A stretch of 64,000 bases of DNA from Leeuwenhoekiella sp044542075 (lineage in GTDB: Bacteria; Bacteroidota; Bacteroidia; Flavobacteriales; Flavobacteriaceae), in contig NZ_JBITTU010000004.1 in the NCBI RefSeq assembly GCF_044542075.1, positions 1 to 64,000 of the forward strand. The letters are read 5' to 3'. This document shows positions 55,099 through 63,151 of this stretch, piece by piece. The translations under genes were made by a program, and so were the position numbers. Positions within the stretch are counted from its first letter, which is position 1. Each line of letters starts with the position of its first letter. Below the pieces are notes generated by a model. It searched no databases. It was not told where the DNA came from and saw only the letters and a list, made by a program, of their open reading frames with translations.

Positions 55099-56817
55099 TT
55101 AGATATTTTGTTGTTTTAACTGTTCAATAATATAATCTGAAGCCCTCCACGAGAGTGCTAAAATAGTCCAGGTTGGGTTTTTATCTGCCTGAGAAACAAA
55201 CGGCCCGGCATCTACGATAAAGACATTATCTACATCGTGCAATTGCTGAAATTTATTAACTACAGACGTTTTTGGGTCATTACCCATGCGGGTTGTGCCT
55301 ACTTCGTGAATAATACGCCCAGGATTTGCAAGACCGTAATCCTGTTCTTTTGTGGGCGCATCCTGAAGTAATTGTCCACCCATATTGTGTACAATTTCTT
55401 CAAAAGTTTCATTCATATGTTTTGCCTGGTTACGTTCATACTCAGACCATTTATAATTAAATCGCAGCACCGGAATCCCAAATTCATCTACTGTAGACGG
55501 GTCTATCTCACAGTAATTATCAACCATCGCGATAGATTCACCACGGCCGGCCATACCTATAGTTGACCCGTAATATTTTTTAATATCAGAACGCAAACTG
55601 TTACCGTAACCACCCACTTTCTGATTAAAAAAGCGGTTTAAATCATTAGGATTAAAGCCAAAGCCATAACTGGGCATTCCCATACCTCCCCAGACTTCAA
55701 TGTGATAACCTCGCGGAAAGTTGAGCTTCTTATTATCGCCCCACCACGGAGTATATACGTGCATACCACCCACGCCATCTTCGTTATAGGTGTCGCGATT
55801 CATGAGTTCGGGTATAAAAGCAGAGCGGCTTGCACCGGTAGAATCGTGCAGGTATTTACCTACCATATCACTACTGTTTCCTAAACCGTTAGGGTGCTGT
55901 TTGCTTTTTGAATTGAGTAAAATACGTGCAGAACTGCAAGCTGAAGCTGCAAGTATAACAATTCGGGCTTTTAGCTTATATTCTTTACGATCTTCTTTAT
56001 TAATGTAAGATACACCGGTAGCTTTTCCTTCTGCATTAGTTGTTATTTCGCGCACCATAGAATTTACAAAAAGATCAATCTGCCCACCGCTTTTTTGAGC
56101 AGGAAAAATTAAACAGGTACCTGAAGAAAAGTCAGCATATACCGAGCAGGCACGAGAGCACTGCCCGCAGTAAAAGCAAATTCCGCGATCGTTATTTAGC
56201 TTTTTAGTAAGCATAGACATACGGGAAGGAATCACGGGAATGTTTGATTTCTGAGCTCCTTTTATATAGAAAAGTTCGTGTAATCTTGGTTTAGGAGGCG
56301 GAAGAAAAAAACCATTCGGTTCATTTTCAAAATTCTCTTTAGATCCAAAAACCCCTATTAATTTATCTACTTTATCATAGTAAGGTTTGACATCTTCATA
56401 GCCTATAGGCCAGTCGTCACCGTGGCCATCATAGCTGTGATGTTTAAAATCGCGTTCTCCAAAACGTAACGAGATACGGCCCCAATGATTAGTACGACCA
56501 CCTAGCATACGCGATCTAAACCAGTCAAATTGAGAATCTCCTTTCTGGGTATATGGCTCTCCTTCTATATCCCAACCCCCATAAGCGCTGTCAAAATCAC
56601 CAAAAGGGCGTACGGTTGATGCACCACGGCGCGGAGATTCATAAGGCCATTTAAGTTGTGTACGTTGCTCTGGGGCAGCAGGATCAAAATAGGGGCCTGC
56701 TTCAACCACGGCAACTTTTAAACCGGCATCGGCGAGAATTTTTGTCGCCATACCACCGCCGGCACCAGAACCTACAATGATAACATCGTAAAGTTTTGAG
56801 GATTCCTTTATCTTCAT
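55099..56817 (-). CDS. GMC-family FAD sugar/polyol dehydrogenase with iron-sulfur-type cysteines
   Basis: A 572-residue GMC oxidoreductase. The N-terminal FAD site is DVIIVGSGAGGGMATKIL (11-28); MLGGRTNHWGRISLRF (104-119) and the C-terminal HEVGTTRMGNDPKTSVVN plus NVFIVDAGPF are also family motifs. A CxxCxxCxxxC set (Cys214, 217, 220, 224), with Cys235 close by, resembles an iron-sulfur-ligating region as in FAD-dependent glucose dehydrogenases. It has no signal peptide of its own, so it probably leaves via Tat with the small subunit. It oxidises a sugar or polyol in the periplasm; no cytochrome subunit is adjacent. Two LacI-type boxes lie in its divergent promoter. Confidence 0.88.
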   Translation of the reverse strand: MKIKESSKLYDVIIVGSGAGGGMATKILADAGLKVAVVEAGPYFDPAAPEQRTQLKWPYESPRRGASTVRPFGDFDSAYGGWDIEGEPYTQKGDSQFDWFRSRMLGGRTNHWGRISLRFGERDFKHHSYDGHGDDWPIGYEDVKPYYDKVDKLIGVFGSKENFENEPNGFFLPPPKPRLHELFYIKGAQKSNIPVIPSRMSMLTKKLNNDRGICFYCGQCSRACSVYADFSSGTCLIFPAQKSGGQIDLFVNSMVREITTNAEGKATGVSYINKEDRKEYKLKARIVILAASACSSARILLNSKSKQHPNGLGNSSDMVGKYLHDSTGASRSAFIPELMNRDTYNEDGVGGMHVYTPWWGDNKKLNFPRGYHIEVWGGMGMPSYGFGFNPNDLNRFFNQKVGGYGNSLRSDIKKYYGSTIGMAGRGESIAMVDNYCEIDPSTVDEFGIPVLRFNYKWSEYERNQAKHMNETFEEIVHNMGGQLLQDAPTKEQDYGLANPGRIIHEVGTTRMGNDPKTSVVNKFQQLHDVDNVFIVDAGPFVSQADKNPTWTILALSWRASDYIIEQLKQQNI

Positions 56818-56954
56818 AGATTAAGTTTGAAAGATTATAGAATTAGAGTTTATAACTACTTGAATTAAGAATACTTAAATTAATGAGACTTATATCTACT
56901 AGATTTTAAGAGATCTTATTTATTTAAATTTAAATAAAAATTGTTCAATACAAG

Positions 56955-56966
56955 TAAAACGATTTA
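56955..56966. promoter_or_regulatory. Putative LacI-type operator TAAAACGATTTA
   Basis: A near-palindrome with a central CG, 23 bases from the perfect copy at 56978, in the divergent GMC/ROK promoter region. Confidence 0.6.
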
Positions 56967-56977
56967 TTCAAATTTGA

Positions 56978-56989
56978 TAAAACGTTTTA
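56978..56989. promoter_or_regulatory. Putative LacI-type operator TAAAACGTTTTA
   Basis: A perfect palindrome identical to the box at 52830, 58 bases upstream of the ROK gene. With the copy at 56955 it makes a tandem pair. Confidence 0.65.
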
Positions 56990-57047
56990 GTTGATCTATT
57001 TTTGTGCTATATTTTAATGTTTAAAGTCTGATAATTAGTGGGTAAAT

Positions 57048-58166
57048 ATGAGAGATATTTATAGCGATGATAGAATTGTAATGACCCTTGATGCAGGAGG
57101 TACAAATTTTGTATTTACAGCCATACAAGCAGGTATTGAAATTGTTGACGCAATAACATTATCTTCTAATTCTACTAATCTTGAAGCTTGCTTAAAAACT
57201 ATTATTGAGGGATTTAATCAAGTGAATGCAGCTTTAAAAACGAAGACTCCACAGGCGATAAGTTTTGCATTCCCCGGACCTGCAGACTATAAAAACGGAG
57301 TGATAGGTGATCTTGTAAATTTACCTGCGTTTAGAGGAGGTGTAGCTTTAGGTCCTATGCTTAGCGAACTTTTTAGAATACCTACACTTATTAACAACGA
57401 CGGAGATCTTTTTGCGTACGGCGAGGCAGTTGCCGGTATGTTGCCTTTTATAAACCAGGCGATTTCTAATGCAGGATTGTCACGTACCTATAAAAATTTA
57501 ATAGGTATTACTTTAGGAACCGGGTATGGAGGTGGTATTGTGGTAAATAATCAACTATGTATGGGCGATAATTCCGCCGCAGGTGAAATCTGGCTGACCC
57601 GTAATTATTTAAAGCAACAAACAATTGTTGAAGAAAGCGTGAGTATTCGGGCGATTCAGCGGGTATATAAAGAGCAATCTGGAGAATCTACAGCATTGAC
57701 TCCTTTTGATATATATCAAATCGCCAAAGGTCAACAGGCCGGAAATAGGGAAGCAGCTTGTATAGCTTTTGAAGAGATGGCCCTTGCTGTTGGAGAATCT
57801 TTAGCTAATACGCTGGCACTTATAGATGGACCTGTGGTAATAGGTGGCGGGATTGCAGGAGCTTCAGATCTTATTATTCCTAAAATTATTGCGCATTTAG
57901 AAGGTTCTATTTATGATCTGAACGAAAATGCTATACCGCGAAGTATCGCTTCCATTTATAATATTGATACTGAACATGGGTTACAAACTTTTTTAAAGAA
58001 TTCTGAAGTTGAAGTGACTATCCCATTTAGTTCTAAAAAGTCGATTTATTCTAAAGAAAAACGCATTGCACTAGGAGTTTCAAAACTGGGAACCAGTAGA
58101 GCTATATGTCTTGGAGCGTACGCACTGGCACTTGACTACCTTGATAAAACAAATCTATACGCTTAG
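57048..58166 (+). CDS. ROK-family protein (sugar kinase-like)
   Basis: A 372-residue protein without a helix-turn-helix. The N-terminal phosphate-binding motif is MTLDAGGTNFVFTAI (12-26), then AISFAFPGPADYKNGVIGDLVNLP and LINNDGDLFAYGE, and GITLGTGYGGGIVVNNQ at about 151-167. The usual ROK zinc motif CxCGxxGCxE after this point is missing; GDNSAAGEIWLT stands there. A second half has DGPVVIGGGIAGAS. Its substrate is probably a hexose entering by the MFS gene, by context. It is divergent from the GMC gene. Confidence 0.82.
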   Translation: MRDIYSDDRIVMTLDAGGTNFVFTAIQAGIEIVDAITLSSNSTNLEACLKTIIEGFNQVNAALKTKTPQAISFAFPGPADYKNGVIGDLVNLPAFRGGVALGPMLSELFRIPTLINNDGDLFAYGEAVAGMLPFINQAISNAGLSRTYKNLIGITLGTGYGGGIVVNNQLCMGDNSAAGEIWLTRNYLKQQTIVEESVSIRAIQRVYKEQSGESTALTPFDIYQIAKGQQAGNREAACIAFEEMALAVGESLANTLALIDGPVVIGGGIAGASDLIIPKIIAHLEGSIYDLNENAIPRSIASIYNIDTEHGLQTFLKNSEVEVTIPFSSKKSIYSKEKRIALGVSKLGTSRAICLGAYALALDYLDKTNLYA

Positions 58167-58182
58167 TTTTAAAAAATTTGAT

Positions 58183-58211
58183 ACAAAAAAAGCCTAATCA
58201 TAAGACTAGGC
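58183..58211 (-). terminator. Terminator after the SGNH hydrolase
   Basis: On the minus strand GCCTA, a 10-base loop, TAGGC and then TTTTTTT, 25 bases beyond the SGNH hydrolase stop. Confidence 0.75.
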
Positions 58212-58236
58212 CACTAATAGTTCAGGAAATTATCTG

Positions 58237-58926
58237 CTATTTTAAAGCTTCAGCAATAGCAGCCTTAGCTAAAGGTTCCATCACTTTATAACCTTCTAAC
58301 GTAGGATGCACCCCATCATGGGCAAGTCCTTCTTTAATACCATTTTCGGTATTTACCATAGCAGAAAAATAATCGAGGTATACAAAACCTTTGCCTTTTG
58401 CGTAATATTTGAGCATCGTATTGATCTCGTTTATAGGCTTTACAGATTCTACCTTCGGCTTCCACGGGTATTTTGCCGCGGGTAAAATTGAGGAGATCAC
58501 AACTTTAATTCCGTTTGCTTCTGCGAGTTCTGCCATAGAAACGATATTTCCAAAAGTCTGCTCAGCGGTCATCGGGCCGGTATTGCCGGCAATATCATTG
58601 GTTCCGGCAAGTATAACCACCACTTCAGGCTTTAAATCAATAACATCTTGCCGAAAACGCAGCAACATTTGTGGAGTTGTTTGACCACTTATACCGCGAC
58701 CTATATAATTATTTTCAGTAAAGAAAGCAGCATCGTCTCTTACCCAACCTTCTGTGATAGAGTTTCCTATAAATACAACCCTGTTTTCCGGGGAATTTGT
58801 TGCATCTATAGTGGCGTTAGCTTCGGCATACTTTTGAAGGTTAGGCCAATCCTGAGCTTTTAAATGAAATAAACTGCTGAAAATCATTAGAAGAGTAACT
58901 AGAGAAAACTTAAATTTTGTATGCAT
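58237..58926 (-). CDS. Secreted SGNH/GDSL hydrolase
   Basis: A 229-residue exported esterase (signal peptide to about residue 24, HLKAQ). It has all four SGNH blocks: Ser56 in FIGNSITEGW, Gly80 in GRGISGQTT, Asn109 in LAGTNDIAGN and Asp203/His206 in HDGVHPTLEG. The family includes sugar O-acetylesterases and platelet-activating-factor-acetylhydrolase-like enzymes. It lies 45 bases after GH92 on the same strand, which suggests removal of ester groups from the same glycan. Confidence 0.88.
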   Translation of the reverse strand: MHTKFKFSLVTLLMIFSSLFHLKAQDWPNLQKYAEANATIDATNSPENRVVFIGNSITEGWVRDDAAFFTENNYIGRGISGQTTPQMLLRFRQDVIDLKPEVVVILAGTNDIAGNTGPMTAEQTFGNIVSMAELAEANGIKVVISSILPAAKYPWKPKVESVKPINEINTMLKYYAKGKGFVYLDYFSAMVNTENGIKEGLAHDGVHPTLEGYKVMEPLAKAAIAEALK

Positions 58927-58971
58927 AACTCAAGACTGATTAAAACAATAGTGATTTTAAAATTAGCGTTT

Positions 58972-61266
58972 TTAATCTTCGTTTGAAAGCGAGTAAGGAT
59001 ATGCTGATTTTGTGGTTCCACGAGAGGTATTTGGTTTAGTACTCATATCAAAATCAATTTTCATTCCTTTGATCATAGCTTTATGGCTCAGCCAGTTTTT
59101 ATCATAGATATTACCGTCAATTTTCATAGTTTCAATGTACTTATTTTCCGGACTATTTTTAGGAGCGTTAATTTCTACTGTATTTCCATTTTCAAGATTT
59201 AATGTGATTTTTTGAAATAGGGGAGCACCCAAAACGTACTGATCTGTAGCGGGAGCAACCGGATAGAAACCCATTGCAGAAAACACATACCAGGCCGAAG
59301 TTTGCCCGTTATCTTCATCACCGCAATAACCGTCTGGCGTGGGTAAATACATCTTGTTCATCGTCTCACGCACCCATTCTTGCGTTTTCCAGGGTTGACC
59401 GGCATAATTATACAGGTAAATCATATGTTGTATGGGTTGATTTCCGTGAGCATATTGCCCCATATCTGCAATTTGCATTTCTCGAATTTCGTGAATCACA
59501 AAGCCATAATAGCTATCGTCAAAAACCGGAGGAAGACTAAAAACAGTATCTAACTGCGCCACAAACTTATCTTCACCTCCCATGAGATCTATAAGACCCT
59601 GCATATCGTGAAATACAGACCAGCTGTAGTGCCAGCTGTTTCCTTCCGTAAAGGCATCACCCCATTTAAACGGATTAAAGGGAGCCATAAATTTGCCATT
59701 TTTATTTTTACCACGCATCAAACTGGTTTGAGAATCAAAAAGATGCGTGTAGTTCATCGCTCTTTTTTTATAAAGATTAATTTCATTTTTGGGCTTTTTT
59801 AAAGCCTTAGCCAGTTGATAAATTGCGAAATCATCGTAGGCATACTCTAGCGTACGCGCGGCATTCTCATTAATACCAACGTCATAAGGTACATAACCCA
59901 ATTTGTTATAATATTCAGCACCTTTGCGACCTACAGCATCTAAAGGGCCTTCATTATTTGCACCATGAATTAAAGCTTTATACAAGTTCTCAATATCATA
60001 TGTATAAGCATCACCGCTTTTAAGATAGGCTTCTGCAACTACCGAGGCTGAGTTGTTACCCACCATAACATTACGCAAGCCCGGGCTTGCCCACTCTGGT
60101 AACCAACCACTCTCATCATAGGCGTTAGAAAGACCTTCCTGTATATGTGCATTAAGTTCTGGGTACATTAAATTTAAAAAAGGAAATAAGGCTCTAAACG
60201 TGTCCCAGAAACCGGTATCTGTAAACATATAGCCGTCACGCACTTCCCCATTATACGGACTGTAATGAACAATTTTACCTGTAGCATCATACTCGTAAAA
60301 CTTTCGGGGAAATAATAAAGATCGGTATAAACTGCTGTAAAAAGTTTTGAACTGGCCCGTAGTTCCGCCTTCAACGTTAATACGTTTTAAATTAGCATTC
60401 CACAGCGTTCTGCCTTTTTCTTTTACCGTATCAAAATCATCAGACCCTATCTCTTTAAAGTTTAATTCGGCTTGCTCGTAACTAATAAACGAAGAGGCCA
60501 CCTTTGCATTTACCTGTTCATCCTTTTTTGTTTTAAAACCTATTACGGCACCAGCGTGGTTTGCAGTACTTTCTAAAGCATCAGATAATATGGAATCTTT
60601 ATAGGTTTTAGTAAGATCAAATTCTTTGTCAAAAACAATGACAAAATAATTTTTAAAATTATCAGGAACTCCGCCGCTGTTGCGCGTGGTATATCCAATT
60701 ATTTTTTGCTCCTTCGGAATTATTTTAACGTAAGAACCCCGGTCAAAAGCATCAATTACTACTGAAGCACTATCTGTCTGTGGAAATGTAAATCTAAAAC
60801 GGGCAGCACGTTCGGTAGGAGTAAGTTCTGTCGTAATATCGTGATCTGCGAGATACACGCTGTAATAATAGGGTTTTACAAGTTCCGCTTTATGTGAAAA
60901 CCAACTTTTACGTTCTTCTTCTTTAAATCGCAATTTTCCGGTAACTGGCATGATTGAAAATTGCCCGTAATCATTCATCCAGGGAGAAGGCTGATGCGTC
61001 TGTTTGAAACCACGTATCGTTCTGGCGTTGTAGGTATATGCCCAACCATTGCCCATCTCACCGGTTTGTGGCGTCCAGAAATTCATTCCCCACGGTAATG
61101 CAATTGCAGGATAAGTATTTCCTGTAGAGAGACTGGGATCACTATCGCTGCCTATTAAAGGATCTACATAATCTACAGGATTTTCTATAGATTGTATTAG
61201 CGCATTTTGGCCATTTAGAGCGTTAATTATTAAAGACAAGAATGCCACGAAAAGTATTTTTTTCAT
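58972..61266 (-). CDS. GH92 alpha-mannosidase
   Basis: A 764-residue exported enzyme (signal peptide ending near ALNGQN). The GH92 N-terminal domain has VDPLIGSDSDPSLSTGNTYPAIALPWGMNFW (about 34-64), then GWAYTYNARTIRGFKQTHQPSPWMNDYGQFS. The catalytic (alpha/alpha)6 barrel has SLLFPRKFYEYD, FTDTGFWDTFRALFPF, YDVGINENAARTLEYAYDDFAI and GNQPIQHMIYLYN, and the C-terminal part VLGAPLFQKITL. The family is calcium-dependent and cleaves terminal alpha-mannose. The gene has a LacI-type box 40 bases upstream and forms an operon with the SGNH hydrolase. Confidence 0.95.
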   Translation of the reverse strand: MKKILFVAFLSLIINALNGQNALIQSIENPVDYVDPLIGSDSDPSLSTGNTYPAIALPWGMNFWTPQTGEMGNGWAYTYNARTIRGFKQTHQPSPWMNDYGQFSIMPVTGKLRFKEEERKSWFSHKAELVKPYYYSVYLADHDITTELTPTERAARFRFTFPQTDSASVVIDAFDRGSYVKIIPKEQKIIGYTTRNSGGVPDNFKNYFVIVFDKEFDLTKTYKDSILSDALESTANHAGAVIGFKTKKDEQVNAKVASSFISYEQAELNFKEIGSDDFDTVKEKGRTLWNANLKRINVEGGTTGQFKTFYSSLYRSLLFPRKFYEYDATGKIVHYSPYNGEVRDGYMFTDTGFWDTFRALFPFLNLMYPELNAHIQEGLSNAYDESGWLPEWASPGLRNVMVGNNSASVVAEAYLKSGDAYTYDIENLYKALIHGANNEGPLDAVGRKGAEYYNKLGYVPYDVGINENAARTLEYAYDDFAIYQLAKALKKPKNEINLYKKRAMNYTHLFDSQTSLMRGKNKNGKFMAPFNPFKWGDAFTEGNSWHYSWSVFHDMQGLIDLMGGEDKFVAQLDTVFSLPPVFDDSYYGFVIHEIREMQIADMGQYAHGNQPIQHMIYLYNYAGQPWKTQEWVRETMNKMYLPTPDGYCGDEDNGQTSAWYVFSAMGFYPVAPATDQYVLGAPLFQKITLNLENGNTVEINAPKNSPENKYIETMKIDGNIYDKNWLSHKAMIKGMKIDFDMSTKPNTSRGTTKSAYPYSLSNED

Positions 61267-61305
61267 TCGAAGTATATTTGATTTAAAGATAGAAATTTAC
61301 CCACA

Positions 61306-61317
61306 TAAAACGATTTA
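61306..61317. promoter_or_regulatory. Putative LacI-type operator TAAAACGATTTA
   Basis: The same 12-base box as at 56955, 40 bases upstream of the GH92 start. Confidence 0.6.
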
Positions 61318-61368
61318 CTAAAATCAACATTATTATTACGGTATCTATTCTATCTAAGTAGACTAAAC

Positions 61369-61421
61369 AAAACGACATTTAACTTAATAGCTTTTTAAGC
61401 TTATAAATTAAATGTCGTTTT
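61369..61421 (-). terminator. Long-stem terminator of the Gfo/Idh gene
   Basis: A perfect 14-base inverted repeat (AAAACGACATTTAA and its complement at 61408-61421) around a loop of about 25 bases, 37 bases after the Gfo/Idh stop. Confidence 0.65.
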
Positions 61422-61457
61422 ATAATTATTAAATAGGATTGCTCCTTGATATTTATA

Positions 61458-62906
61458 TTAAAGTGTGTAGCCTTCTCGGTAACTACGCTTTACAAATTGA
61501 TTTGCTTCTTCAAAATTAGTCACGCGCATAGCATCAGAGTCCCAAAGCATTTCGATATAGCGTCCCGGGTAGTCAAAGCCACCACCTTCTCGTTCTTTAC
61601 GCACATCAAAACCACGTATAGCAAGGTTTGCTATTAATAATGTTTCCGTTAAAGGTCCAGCCACACTAAATGGTGAGCTTACTTCTTTTTTACCATAGCC
61701 TGCAAGAGCAGCTTCTACCCATTGGCCGTAGTGTCCTTCGGCTTGCCCGGCAACGCGCTCGTACTTTTGAGGCACGGTAGTTTGCTCTGTTTTTGAAGTT
61801 GGCAAAAGCTGAGGATTACGAGAATAGGTACCACACATCATTTTACCTTTTGTACCTATAAATAAGACGCCATTACCGCCGTCACCAAAGACTTCATTAG
61901 GACCTAATTCTTCGGGGCGAGCAGGTTGTATACCGCCATCCATCCAATGTAATTTTACATCGCCTTTTGTTTTATCTGTTTGAGCAAAAGTCATTGTAAC
62001 GTGACTTGATGGAGGACAAGCTTCTGGGAAATAACCACGTTTAAACTCATCTACATAAACACTACCTACACTGCATTGCACATCTTTAGGATATTTTAGA
62101 TTGAGTACACGTACCGGTACTTCTACCAGGTGACATCCCATATCGCCCAGAGCGCCGGTACCGTAATCCCACCAGCCACGCCAGTTAAAAGGAACCAGAC
62201 CACCTACATAGTCTTTATAGGGCGCTGTACCCAACCATAAATCCCAATCTAATTCACTTGGGATAGGAGCAGCCGTTTTTGGCCACGGAATTCCCTGAGG
62301 CCATACGGGACGATCTGTCCAGCAATAGACTTCTTGTATATCACCTATTAAACCGGCATCAAACCACTCACTCATTAATCGAGTGCCATCATTAGACGCA
62401 CCTTGATTTCCCATCTGTGTAACCACTTTATACTGCTCTGCAGCTTCAGTGAGTTTACGGGCTTCATATATATCGTGCGTTAAAGGTTTTTGAACGTAAA
62501 CATGCTTTCCTTTTTTCATGGCAGCAATGGCAGGAGCAGCGTGATTATGATCTGGTGTAGCTATAGAAACAGCATCAAAATGCTTTTCTTCTTTATCTAA
62601 CATCTCGCGCCAGTCTTTATAATATTTAGCTTTAGGGAATCGTGCTCTTGAACTTGCTGCTCTTCGATCATCTACATCACATAAAAATGCAATATCAGCT
62701 TTGCCACTATCTGCAAAACTTTTTATGTCACTTTCTCCTTTTCCACCTACACCTATACCTGCAACAAGTAGCTTATCACTGGGAGCTGTATAGCCCACGC
62801 CACCTAATACGTGTCGGGGAACTATAGAAATACCTAAGGAAGCAATAGATGCTTTTTTAATAAAGTCTCTTCTTGGAGAAGAAGATGCATTTTTATTTTC
62901 GTTCAT
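61458..62906 (-). CDS. Tat-exported Gfo/Idh/MocA-family oxidoreductase
   Basis: A 482-residue protein. It starts with a twin-arginine signal (Arg12-Arg13 in PRRDFIKKASIASLG). The NAD-binding fold is VAGIGVGGKGESDI (48-61), followed by FLCDVDD and SIATPDHNHAAPAIAAMKKGKHVYVQKPLTHD with Lys140-Pro141; the more usual Glu before the Lys-Pro is Gln here. The second domain has GALGDMGCHLVEVPVRVLNLKYP. Exported members act on sugars with tightly held NAD(H), often in 3-keto-sugar pathways. With the GMC dehydrogenase here, oxidation of sugars in the periplasm is plausible by inference. An operator-like box lies upstream at 63029. Confidence 0.9.
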   Translation of the reverse strand: MNENKNASSSPRRDFIKKASIASLGISIVPRHVLGGVGYTAPSDKLLVAGIGVGGKGESDIKSFADSGKADIAFLCDVDDRRAASSRARFPKAKYYKDWREMLDKEEKHFDAVSIATPDHNHAAPAIAAMKKGKHVYVQKPLTHDIYEARKLTEAAEQYKVVTQMGNQGASNDGTRLMSEWFDAGLIGDIQEVYCWTDRPVWPQGIPWPKTAAPIPSELDWDLWLGTAPYKDYVGGLVPFNWRGWWDYGTGALGDMGCHLVEVPVRVLNLKYPKDVQCSVGSVYVDEFKRGYFPEACPPSSHVTMTFAQTDKTKGDVKLHWMDGGIQPARPEELGPNEVFGDGGNGVLFIGTKGKMMCGTYSRNPQLLPTSKTEQTTVPQKYERVAGQAEGHYGQWVEAALAGYGKKEVSSPFSVAGPLTETLLIANLAIRGFDVRKEREGGGFDYPGRYIEMLWDSDAMRVTNFEEANQFVKRSYREGYTL

Positions 62907-63028
62907 TATTTTGATTTTTAGTTGTTCTATGATTGAAAAAAATGTCTACGGAATAATTTTAAGAATTCTTCCGCAAACGACTTCATTAATTAGCCTTGAA
63001 GTTAATTAGAATTTTCTAAAGCGCTACA

Positions 63029-63040
63029 TAAATCGTTTTA
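63029..63040. promoter_or_regulatory. Putative LacI-type operator TAAATCGTTTTA
   Basis: The reverse complement of the TAAAACGATTTA boxes at 56955 and 61306. It lies 122 bases upstream of the Gfo/Idh start and 111 bases past the LacI stop. Confidence 0.6.
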
Positions 63041-63151
63041 CTTTATTTTTAGCTCAAATTAAGCCCATTGAAATTTCAAGAGTTAAAGCAGTTTTTTACC
63101 AAGAAAATGAAAGAATACGTTCTTCATCTTTATAGTATAAACTAAATTGTA

